Part shown: positions 1-7,170 of the stretch, piece by piece
How positions within the stretch are numbered: the first letter of the stretch is position 1
Layout: each line of letters begins with the position of its first letter
Origin: CAVVUF01 sp963751425
Lineage (GTDB): Bacteria; Chloroflexota; Anaerolineae; Anaerolineales; UBA4823
Assembly: GCA_963751425.1 (NCBI GenBank)
Contig: CAVVUF010000002.1
Span: forward strand, 248,001 to 312,000
Length of the DNA stretch: 64,000 nucleotides
Reading direction: 5' to 3'
Made by a program: the position numbers and the translations under genes
The notes under the pieces: model-generated
Told to the model about the DNA's origin: nothing
What the model saw: only the letters and a program-made list of their open reading frames with translations
Databases searched by the model: none

Positions 1-121
1 CGTAGCCAGCTACGGTGGGTTTCACTGTCCAAATGCCCACCAATCCGGCCAGGCTGAGCAGCAATCCCAACAGCCCGGCGATCATCACCAGCACACCCAA
101 TACCTTTCGTATGACTTTCAT
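1..121 (-). CDS. Partial membrane protein, N-terminal part only
   Basis: The frame starts at an ATG at 121-119 and runs off the left edge of the window, giving about 40 residues. A strong ribosome site (GGAGGTGAC) directly precedes the ATG. The visible part is a short basic head (MKVIRK) followed by one long hydrophobic helix rich in Leu, Val and Gly, so it is a signal anchor or the first membrane helix. The family cannot be named from this fragment. A well-formed promoter lies upstream at 181-210, so this is probably the first gene of a leftward transcript. Confidence 0.6.
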   Translation of the reverse strand, partial: MKVIRKVLGVLVMIAGLLGLLLSLAGLVGIWTVKPTVAGY

Positions 122-180
122 GTCACCTCCTTAGATTAAGACATTTTCTCTATTTTATTTGAATTGCCTGTGGTTCTGCT

Positions 181-210
181 ATTATAGTATCATCCGAGAG
201 ATTTTTCCAA
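181..210 (-). promoter_or_regulatory. Sigma70-type promoter for the partial gene at 1-121
   Basis: On the minus strand TTGGAA (210-205) is followed by an 18-base spacer and a perfect TATAAT (186-181). The predicted start of transcription lies near 173, leaving a leader of about 50 bases before the GGAGG site and ATG. Confidence 0.6.
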
Positions 211-267
211 TCATTTCGATCCTCTAAGGATTTATCGCATCCTCTCAAATTTGCCCTTTAAACGCCA

Positions 268-289
268 AAACCGCCCTTGCAGGCGGTTT
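268..289. terminator. Hairpin terminator beside tRNA-Ser
   Basis: AAACCGCC (268-275) pairs with GGCGGTTT (282-289) around a six-base loop. On the plus strand it is followed by CTG and six T. On the minus strand, the direction of the tRNA, the stem runs into TTTTGGCG. It sits just downstream of the tRNA gene and probably ends its transcript. Confidence 0.6.
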
Positions 290-301
290 CTGTTTTTTCC
301 C

Positions 302-394
302 TGGCGGGGAGGGTGGGATTCGAACCCACGGCTGAGTTTTATCCCCAGCACTCACTTAGCAGGCGAGCCCAATCGGCCTCTCTGGCACCTCCCC
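302..394 (-). tRNA. tRNA-Ser (anticodon GCU)
   Basis: Read on the minus strand, the 7-bp acceptor stem is GGGGAGG (394-388) with CCTCCCC (312-306), discriminator G at 305, and an encoded CCA at 304-302. The anticodon arm CTCGC-CTGCTAA-GTGAG presents GCT, which reads AGC/AGU serine codons. A long variable arm is present, as expected for tRNA-Ser. The T arm holds the GGTTCGAATCC motif. Length is 93 nt including CCA. The tRNA has its own promoter and terminator, so it looks monocistronic. Confidence 0.95.
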
Positions 395-412
395 GGAAGA
401 AGTAGCGACGAG

Positions 413-441
413 ATTTTACCACATCAGAGAATGGGGTGCAA
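413..441 (-). promoter_or_regulatory. Promoter of tRNA-Ser
   Basis: On the minus strand TTGCAC (441-436), a 17-base spacer and TAAAAT (418-413) lie 18 bases ahead of the tRNA 5' end. Spacing and position are right for a sigma70 promoter. Confidence 0.65.
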
Positions 442-560
442 ACATTTTCGTAATCTTTCCCGATTAGAGCTAAGCCTGTCGAAGCACTTTCTTTCGAGAT
501 CTATGCACGAGCCTTTTTAGGGCTTTCCCAGCGGTTCGTCGTGTTTGCGGTATAAAAGCA

Positions 561-590
561 GAGCTCAGAGCATTCGACTGCCCTGAGCTC
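561..590. repeat. Small inverted repeat in the 395-669 gap
   Basis: GAGCTCAG (561-568) and CTGAGCTC (583-590) form an 8-bp stem with a 14-base loop. There is no T run, so termination is uncertain. It lies between the tRNA promoter and the stop of the gene at 670. Nothing else was seen in this gap. Confidence 0.35.
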
Positions 591-669
591 AAAAGCTATC
601 TCAAATCCTTCCACCGCGTATCTCAGCGGCTTTGCGGTGAGAGGTGTGTTATTCTTAACGATCGTAAAC

Positions 670-3600
670 TCAACGCCAGTCGCTGACCTGGTCCTGATAG
701 GGATTGTTTGTCAGGTTATATACCTCGGCAGTGCCAGGCTTTAGCAAGTAAACCTCGCGGTTGCCATCTCGATCGGTCGTGAAAGCCACCCAGACCTGGT
801 CAAGAGACCAGGCAGGCCCAAAATCACTGGCTGGGTTGTTGGTCAGGTTGACGGGGCTCTGCCCATCGATGCCCATCACATAGACCTCCTGGTTCCCATT
901 CCGGTTCGTAGTGAACGTCATCCGGCTGCCATCCGGAGACCCATCAGCCATTTGATCGTTGGCTGGGTTTCCTGTCAGGTTTGTCACTGCCGTACCGTCG
1001 GTCCCCATCCGGTAAATCTCATTGTTCCCATCCCGATCGGAGGTGAACACGATGAATTCACCGGTTACATCCTGGCTCACACTCCGCACCCAGTCCGGCT
1101 GGGTGTCATTCGCCGGGTTGTTCGTCAGGTTGAGGAGGACATTGTTGCTCAACCGCAGGATATAAATTTCAAAGTTGCCGTCCCGGTTGCTGGTGAAAGC
1201 GATCCATTTTCCATCTACCGACCAGGTTGGCTGCTGATCATCAGCCGGGTTATTGGTTAAGTTAACCGGATTCGTCCCATCCGCGTTCATGAGGTAGATT
1301 TCATTCTGACCGTCTCGGTTGCTCGTAAAAGCAACCTTCTGCATATCAGTCGACCAGGCTGCCTGTACATCGGTGCTTGGGCTGTTGGTCATACGCTTGA
1401 GATGTCCCGCGTCATCCGTTGTATAGACCTCCGGGTTGCCATCCCGGTCCGACTCGAACAAGACCATCCCGCCGAAACGCGGCAGGGTGCCAGAGGGAGG
1501 CGTGGTTGGATTCACACTGGTTGGCTGTGTGGGCGGTTGCGTGGGTGGTTGCGTGGGTGCGGCAGTTGGTGGCACCTTGGTAGCGGTGGGCTGTAAAAAC
1601 GCGGCAGTTGCCGTGAGCGACGGGTTGTTCGCATCGCAGGGATTTAGATCTCTTCCATCGACAATCCCGTCCTGGTCCGTGTCGGGATTCAAAGGATCAG
1701 GGCAGGGGGGGGGTTCGCTGCCGTCCATCAAACCATCTCCATCTGTATCCGGCTTCAAAGGATTGGTGCCCAAACGTACTTCATCACCATCATTCAGCCC
1801 ATCTCCGTCGGTGTCCGCGTTCAGCGGGTTGGTCCCCCGCCTTACCTCATCGCCGTCTATTAGCCCATCAGCATCGGTATCTGGGTTGAGCGGATTCGTT
1901 TTTGCTTGGAAAACTTCTTCGCCATCTAAAAGACCATCCCCATCCGTATCTGGATTATTGGGATCAGTCCCAAACTCTGCTTCTCGCTGGTTGATCAGGC
2001 CGTCGCCATCCGTATCCTCTTGGCCAGCCAGCGCCGCCTCCGTCTGGTTGGCGATGATTGTCTGGGTTACGCCGGCGGCTAGCGCTGTACTTGTTAATAA
2101 ATATTGAGTCTCAACACCTGCCTGCATTGTTTTTGCGGCCGCAGTTTGGGTGGCGCGGTTGGTTTGTGGTGAGGGTCGGAACAAGAGGAAGCCAAAAGTT
2201 AAAAAGAGGCAAAAACCCAGGACCAGCACGGTTGCCAGTGCCCATATCGGGATCAGCCCCCGGCTGGTCACCTGGCCCGCCAAGCTCGGTACTTCCTTCT
2301 GCTTCGATTTCACCGAAACCTGGTATGGATAGGAAACTGTCCCTCCGATCAATTGCCGCTGGCGAGGCCGGGCTGTAAAAATAAATGCCGCCGTTTCGCC
2401 TGCTGGAATAGAAAGCTTTGTCGGGTCCTGAGCCGGTTCGCCTGGAGCTTGCGGTAGTGTAGAGGTTTCGGCAGTCTCTGGCTGTGCGGCACCCTCGGGC
2501 GGCATATATTCGAAGCTGAGCTGGTCATTCTGGCTAACACAAGTGAGAAGGACTACCTGTTGCGTATTCCCTTCGTTCTTTACCCTTACCCTCACCGGCT
2601 GCCCCGCTGCGACTACTGCAGGATCCAGCTCTGCATTGAATTTCGTGAAGGCGGAAACAGTCAAGATGCAATCGACCTTGACGATCTCATTCGGCGTCCC
2701 CTGGCTGGCCACCACAATGCGGAATCTGGTCCGCCCTGCCTGGCTGGAAGGGGAAAGCGGCGGGCGAATCGTCAGGGAGATTTCTTTATTTTCTCCGGGT
2801 TTTAAGGGGTTGACGGGTGTTGTTGTGGATATCCAATTCAATGGGATTCCCTCGACCCCGATCCGAAACGTGTCGGCTTCCAGGCCGCGGTTGAGGACCG
2901 TGATTGGTACCGCCAGGCTGCTCCCAGGGGCTGCAGAAAACTGCACCGATCCCAGCAGAACGCCTACCCGGCCGAGCGACTTAAATGCCGCCACCCCCAG
3001 CTTCACTTCAACCTCAGCTTTTTGTGTGGGATCTTTCTGGCTTAGGGCGATAACTTTCAGTGGTAAATATCCAGCCCTGATTTCCGGTGAGGCCGGGATC
3101 TTCAGAACCAGGTCAACCTTTTTCTCCTCACCCCCCGTGAGGGTAATTACAGGCGAGGGCAGGGAAACCCAGCTTGCCGGCACTCCCTGTACAGACAGCT
3201 CCAGGAATTCGGGTTCCTGCGAGAGATTGCTGATTGTCAATGGAATTTGTACTTCGCTCCCGGGGATGGCTGGAAGTTCACTTGATTCGACGCGCAGCAG
3301 AATGACCTCTTTGGGTTTCTCTTCAGCCGCGACCGTCAGGATGATTTCAATCTCTTTTTTATTTTCCGGCGCACTTTGACTGACGACCTGCACCCGCGGA
3401 GGGTAAGAACCGATGCTCTCTTCTGTCGCTTCGGGTGGGCAGAAGTTGAAGGTCGCTTTTTCCTGTCCACCTTCTGGCACCCATACAGCTGGCGGGCCAG
3501 TATAGGTGAACCAGCCGGGTGGGATGCCCAGCAGGCTGACTTTAAAATAATCGCCCGTTGGATTGGGGTTCGTGAGGAGGATAATAATTTCCACACTTTT

Positions 3601-3696
3601 CCCAGGGGTAGTCTTATACTCTAAAGATTGAAGCGCAACCTGGATTGAATCAGGTTTTTGATTGGTTCCAAGATCGTCCATTTTTTCCAATCCCAT
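670..3696 (-). CDS. Membrane protein: Ig-like domains, TM helix, calcium-type repeats, TolB-like propeller
   Basis: A 1008-residue modular protein. Residues ~15-470 hold about four Ig-like repeats of the NEW3/CARDB style (patterns such as V..SWVSLPSP, LKPGENKEISL). A single membrane helix lies near 480-505. Residues ~570-705 are thrombospondin-type-3 repeats of the form DTDGDGLxDGxE, which bind calcium in known families. A Pro/Thr-rich linker follows (~710-750). The C-terminus (~755-1008) carries five or six PD40/TolB-type propeller blades (SDRDGNxEIY, then LTNNPA). There is no N-terminal signal peptide, so either the Ig region stays inside or the single helix inserts in the opposite sense. 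The start may instead be the second Met (residue 6); the ribosome site is weak at both. The role is probably envelope scaffold or surface binding; the substrate is unknown. Confidence 0.8.
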   Translation of the reverse strand: MGLEKMDDLGTNQKPDSIQVALQSLEYKTTPGKSVEIIILLTNPNPTGDYFKVSLLGIPPGWFTYTGPPAVWVPEGGQEKATFNFCPPEATEESIGSYPPRVQVVSQSAPENKKEIEIILTVAAEEKPKEVILLRVESSELPAIPGSEVQIPLTISNLSQEPEFLELSVQGVPASWVSLPSPVITLTGGEEKKVDLVLKIPASPEIRAGYLPLKVIALSQKDPTQKAEVEVKLGVAAFKSLGRVGVLLGSVQFSAAPGSSLAVPITVLNRGLEADTFRIGVEGIPLNWISTTTPVNPLKPGENKEISLTIRPPLSPSSQAGRTRFRIVVASQGTPNEIVKVDCILTVSAFTKFNAELDPAVVAAGQPVRVRVKNEGNTQQVVLLTCVSQNDQLSFEYMPPEGAAQPETAETSTLPQAPGEPAQDPTKLSIPAGETAAFIFTARPRQRQLIGGTVSYPYQVSVKSKQKEVPSLAGQVTSRGLIPIWALATVLVLGFCLFLTFGFLLFRPSPQTNRATQTAAAKTMQAGVETQYLLTSTALAAGVTQTIIANQTEAALAGQEDTDGDGLINQREAEFGTDPNNPDTDGDGLLDGEEVFQAKTNPLNPDTDADGLIDGDEVRRGTNPLNADTDGDGLNDGDEVRLGTNPLKPDTDGDGLMDGSEPPPCPDPLNPDTDQDGIVDGRDLNPCDANNPSLTATAAFLQPTATKVPPTAAPTQPPTQPPTQPTSVNPTTPPSGTLPRFGGMVLFESDRDGNPEVYTTDDAGHLKRMTNSPSTDVQAAWSTDMQKVAFTSNRDGQNEIYLMNADGTNPVNLTNNPADDQQPTWSVDGKWIAFTSNRDGNFEIYILRLSNNVLLNLTNNPANDTQPDWVRSVSQDVTGEFIVFTSDRDGNNEIYRMGTDGTAVTNLTGNPANDQMADGSPDGSRMTFTTNRNGNQEVYVMGIDGQSPVNLTNNPASDFGPAWSLDQVWVAFTTDRDGNREVYLLKPGTAEVYNLTNNPYQDQVSDWR

Positions 3697-3748
3697 TTCT
3701 AGCCCCGCTTGAATTTAAGAGGGAGCCGTTAGATATGAAAGCTTTACC

Positions 3749-3757
3749 ATTATACCA
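3749..3757 (-). promoter_or_regulatory. Extended -10 promoter for the gene at 670-3696
   Basis: The minus strand reads TGGTATAAT (3757-3749), an extended -10 box, about 52 bases before the ATG at 3696. No good -35 box is present at the normal spacing. Confidence 0.4.
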
Positions 3758-3932
3758 AGATACAAGTAAACTTACGTCCTGCCATCCTTGGATTCCTGAT
3801 TTTCTTATCAATAAACTCCGCTGACTCTCTTGCTAGATTTAACAAATGTTGCTTGGACCTTAAGAAATCGCCCGAAAAATGATGGCGAGTTCCGGCTTCT
3901 CTCAATTTTCGGGTCGAGCCTATGATTAAAAC

Positions 3933-3972
3933 AAGAGACTGGTCAGGTTTTCTTCAAACCAGCCAGTCTCTT
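3933..3972 (-). terminator. Terminator of the SH3 lipoprotein gene
   Basis: AAGAGACTGG (3933-3942) pairs with CCAGTCTCTT (3963-3972), and GGTTT (3946-3950) with AAACC (3956-3960). On the minus strand the stem is followed by TGTTTTAATC. It lies 24 bases past the stop of the gene at 3996. Confidence 0.6.
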
Positions 3973-3995
3973 ATTTACACCGGAATGGTGCCTAA

Positions 3996-5417
3996 CTATT
4001 GGACATTAACGATCACCCAGAAGGTGCACAGAGGCGTATCACCCTCTTGAATAGCCCAGGCTTCGCCATACTGGCCCGGCTCTGAGGGAGTAATCATGCT
4101 GCCGCTAACCGTATAGGTGGCTCCCGGGTCAACGTTCTGCGACATGCCATACGCATCGCCATTCTGGTGTAGGCGCACACCGTTAAGTGCTCCCAGGAAA
4201 ACCAGACTCGAGCTGGGACCCGGCCAGGACACGCTGCTGGTGTTCTGCAGCACCCAGGTCATGGTAAAACCGGTGCTGGTTGGGAAAGTGGTATTGTCTG
4301 CCGGATCCTGTGAAACCAGGACACATTGGTTGGTGGCGGGCGGTGTGGTGGAGACATCCGTCGGAGGCGGTGCAGGCGCATCAACGACCGGCACATTCTC
4401 GGTGTTGGCGGTGGTTACCCATTCAGAAGCCACCCAGGCAGCTCCCGCGGCGACATATTCGGTTGGTACCTTCACCTGCCACCAGAGCCCATCACTGCTC
4501 TTTCCGGTCACTTCGGCAGTAGCACCGGGGGCAGCAACACCATAGATGAGATAATTGGTCCCTGGACCGCTGCGCAGGTTTACGAAGTCGATCGCTGTGG
4601 CTGACGGTACGCCGGCCGCTGGAGGGGCAACAACCACCGTGGGCGGTGCCTCAGGCGTGGCGATGACGGGTACCGCTTCAGTGTTCGAAGCCTGCGTGAA
4701 AGCGGCTTCAATCCAGCCGTATCCCGCACCGACCACCTTTGGATCGAGGCGCACGACCCACCACAACCCGTCTTCACTCTTGCCGATCACCCGCGCCATC
4801 GCACCAGCCTGTGCGATACCGTACGCAGGAAAATTCTGCCCAGGACCGGTGCGGACAAAGGCATTCGCCAAAGCCGTGGCCTGTGGGTCGCCTGCCTGCG
4901 GCGGAACGAGTGCAGTCGTAGGCGGCACTGGGGGTGCAGGCAGAACGGGCAGGCCCGATACGTCTCTTGGCAACACGTATACGGCGCTGACCCAGCCCGT
5001 GCCGTCAGGGGCGACGGGCACACTGATCGCATACCACTGGCTGTCCGCGCTGATCCCAACCGCGATCGCGGTGGCGGAACCCAGGAAGGCTCCATAGACA
5101 ACGTAGTTCGTGCCCGGGCCGCTGAAGATGGCGGTGTTGACCGCCGCAGTCACCATGGGCTTGCCCGCTTCTCCGGCAGGTACTACAGCTACCGGCTCAT
5201 TTTCATAGTAGGCCGGATCAGGCACAGGTGTGGCGGCCGCTGGAACCTCAGTGGGCGGGACAGCCGTTGGGGGGACAGAAGTCGGAGGGACTGCTGTAGG
5301 TTCTGGCGTGGCTGCAGGTGCGCAGGCCGCCAGGATGGAGAGGATCAGCACAGCCGCAATGGCCACATACGCGCCGCGCGGATTGAGCTTCTCCACAATA
5401 TTTAAATTCTTTTTCAT
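3996..5417 (-). CDS. Lipoprotein with three SH3b domains and an NBR1-type Ig domain
   Basis: 473 residues. A basic head and hydrophobic stretch end in a lipobox (LAAC, Cys 32), followed by a Pro/Thr/Val linker. Three bacterial SH3 domains follow at ~85-150, ~175-245 and ~262-335, each with the NxRxGPGxNYxxYG pattern and a WWxV core. The C-terminus (~365-473) resembles the NBR1 Ig-like domain (QNTSSVSWPG, then a beta-rich tail). This build is common in Chloroflexota envelope proteins and suggests binding to cell-wall or extracellular polymers; no enzyme domain is seen. The ATG has AGGAG 9 bases upstream. A terminator follows at 3933-3972. Confidence 0.85.
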   Translation of the reverse strand: MKKNLNIVEKLNPRGAYVAIAAVLILSILAACAPAATPEPTAVPPTSVPPTAVPPTEVPAAATPVPDPAYYENEPVAVVPAGEAGKPMVTAAVNTAIFSGPGTNYVVYGAFLGSATAIAVGISADSQWYAISVPVAPDGTGWVSAVYVLPRDVSGLPVLPAPPVPPTTALVPPQAGDPQATALANAFVRTGPGQNFPAYGIAQAGAMARVIGKSEDGLWWVVRLDPKVVGAGYGWIEAAFTQASNTEAVPVIATPEAPPTVVVAPPAAGVPSATAIDFVNLRSGPGTNYLIYGVAAPGATAEVTGKSSDGLWWQVKVPTEYVAAGAAWVASEWVTTANTENVPVVDAPAPPPTDVSTTPPATNQCVLVSQDPADNTTFPTSTGFTMTWVLQNTSSVSWPGPSSSLVFLGALNGVRLHQNGDAYGMSQNVDPGATYTVSGSMITPSEPGQYGEAWAIQEGDTPLCTFWVIVNVQ

Positions 5418-5458
5418 TTTATATTTCTCCTAATGGTTTTTGTTCGTTTTCGAATGTT

Positions 5459-5887
5459 TTACTCAAACAGGTTGTTCTTCGACTGAAGCGTGATGACATA
5501 TCCCAGGATGGCGACCGGGAGGAGGTCATAGAAGACAACCATTGTAGAGCCAGTCAGTAAGATATGAATGACTGCACCAATAACACTAATCGCTGCGTAC
5601 AGGTAAATCCCCCATTTCTTCCAGTACCACATCCCTACCGCTGCCACGATACCTGCCAGGGAAATCAGGCTAATCACCGGCAGGACCCAGGATGTCGAGA
5701 CGTACTGTGCCTTCAGGGTGCTATAAGCTATAGCGGTTGCTAAGATGGAATGTAAGAAGATCAGCACCAGCAGAATGGTAAGCCCACCGCCTCTCACCTT
5801 TTTGACGGGTTGTTTTGAAGATCCTTTTGCTTTCGAAACCGGTTTCGAGGATTTGTTTGCTGTTTTTGATTTCTTTTTGGTTGCCAT
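5459..5887 (-). CDS. Small four-helix membrane protein with a Lys-rich head
   Basis: 142 residues. The first ~35 are lysine- and serine-rich (MATKKKSKTANKSSK) and likely bind nucleic acid, membrane lipid or another acidic partner. The remaining ~105 form four hydrophobic helices with the loop WYWKKWGIYLY. I do not recognise a family. It lies 41 bases upstream of the SH3 lipoprotein gene on the same strand and may be co-transcribed with it. Confidence 0.65.
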   Translation of the reverse strand: MATKKKSKTANKSSKPVSKAKGSSKQPVKKVRGGGLTILLVLIFLHSILATAIAYSTLKAQYVSTSWVLPVISLISLAGIVAAVGMWYWKKWGIYLYAAISVIGAVIHILLTGSTMVVFYDLLPVAILGYVITLQSKNNLFE

Positions 5888-5948
5888 ATGACCCTTCTAT
5901 CTGATTCTCAATTGATCTGACTCGAGTGATTCACTCCAAAGCCAGTTT

Positions 5949-6794
5949 CTACTCACTCTGTTTCTTGATGGTTGCCGCGACGTGATCCATGGCAACGGCC
6001 GCTCCCACCACTGCCGCTCCAGCAGAGATTTCTGCCGCTCCTTCGTTCGCAACCAACCGGGCGGTCTGCCCTACCTTTTCTGCCAGGATCATCTCTTCAA
6101 TTCCCTGCACGGCCAGGTCATCACTTGCTTTCGACATTGCCGCACTCTCTTCTGAAGCAGCCCTCGAGACGGTCAGGCGGGTCATCCCTTCCTCGACCTC
6201 GTTCTCACCCAGTTCCGAAATCTGCTGCCCCGTGGCCGCCAGGATTTGGGAGACACCATTCGTGCTGATGGCCAGGCGGATTTGCTCAACAGACATCTCA
6301 TGCAAGCGGGCAGCGCGCCTGGACAATAAGGTTGCGAGAACCGGCATCTGGAGCGCTTCCACCATTTCGCTGGCTGTTTGCAGCTCTCCAGAAAGGCGCG
6401 CCAGCTCCATGCCATGCTCGATGCCATCCGTGCTCATCATGCCCACCAGGGCGCTCAATACGCTCACGTCTTCAGATTTAGCCAGGATCGCCACCCCTTC
6501 GGCAACATCTGCCATTCCAGCCACACCGACTGCATCGCTCAGAACCGCCATTCGATCAGACATTATTTTTTGATCTACAGCTTGTGTTACATTGCTGGCT
6601 CCTTGCGCCAGCATCGCAGCTCCCGCGGCTGCCATATCTTCGGCTGCTTCCAGCCGTTCTGCACCGAGGGCAGCTACTTGCCCGCCTGTAATGGCTGCTG
6701 TGGCTGCTACATTCTCGATCTCGCTGGCGCTATCAGCCAGCTTACGCTTGCTGATGGAGACGCGTTTCGATTTTGTCGGTTTTTTACCTGTCAT
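5949..6794 (-). CDS. Ala/Met-rich all-helical protein of unknown function
   Basis: 281 residues from the ATG at 6794, which has AAGGAG nine bases upstream; a TTG two codons earlier lies too close to that site. After a basic head (TGKKPTKSKRVSISKRK) the sequence is a run of amphipathic helices rich in Ala, Met, Glu and Gly, with loosely repeated units such as AAEDMAAAGAAMLAQGAS and VGMAGMADVAEGV-like segments. No Cys, no signal peptide and no clear membrane helix are seen. The composition suggests a coiled-coil or helical-bundle protein that self-assembles. I do not recognise a family and propose no function. Confidence 0.6.
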   Translation of the reverse strand: MTGKKPTKSKRVSISKRKLADSASEIENVAATAAITGGQVAALGAERLEAAEDMAAAGAAMLAQGASNVTQAVDQKIMSDRMAVLSDAVGVAGMADVAEGVAILAKSEDVSVLSALVGMMSTDGIEHGMELARLSGELQTASEMVEALQMPVLATLLSRRAARLHEMSVEQIRLAISTNGVSQILAATGQQISELGENEVEEGMTRLTVSRAASEESAAMSKASDDLAVQGIEEMILAEKVGQTARLVANEGAAEISAGAAVVGAAVAMDHVAATIKKQSE

Positions 6795-7170
6795 GGTCAA
6801 TTTCTCCTTATCTACCTTTGCCTGTGGAGCTTGTGGTCAACAAAATCATCACCACTTCTGATTCTTCTCAACATTATTTGCTTAGGGACCTATGCATCTC
6901 CACATTCCTCCTAAGCACCACGAAGCGATAGTATACCTCAAATTTCAGCCTTTATTGTGATGTTAATGGTTTTTAAGGAATTGTCAGGGCGGTTCCGCTT
7001 CCAGGGAAAATACCTGATTGACAACTGGATCACCATGGATCTCTCGCCGTCAGCCTGCGATCGACCAGGGTTGAGTGATCGGAACTTTGCCGACGAAATT
7101 TGTTATAATGTTTTTGGTGATTGGCTTTCATCAGCCCACACCATCTGTTCCGCGCCAAAGGACGGTAAGG
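6795..7170. other. 376-bp divergent intergenic region
   Basis: This separates the leftward Ala-rich gene from the rightward hybrid kinase. It holds an extended -10 promoter for the kinase (7101-7109). It also has a possible leftward TATACT at 6925-6930 without a good -35. No gene or repeat was found. Confidence 0.5.
7101..7109 (+). promoter_or_regulatory. Extended -10 promoter of the hybrid kinase gene
   Basis: TGTTATAAT combines the TGn extension with a perfect TATAAT. Transcription would start near 7116, which rules out an ATG at 7075 and supports the start at 7171. Confidence 0.5.

Noticed and set aside
251..520. 89-residue plus-strand frame over the tRNA
   Set aside because: It runs antisense across tRNA-Ser, its promoter and terminator, and has no ribosome site or family match.
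1436..2107. 223-residue plus-strand frame rich in Ser and Pro
   Set aside because: It is the antisense of the Asp/Gly-rich calcium repeats of the gene at 670-3696; the regular look comes from those repeats.
4555..5097. 180-residue plus-strand frame
   Set aside because: Antisense shadow of the SH3 lipoprotein; composition reflects Ala/Pro codons on the other strand.
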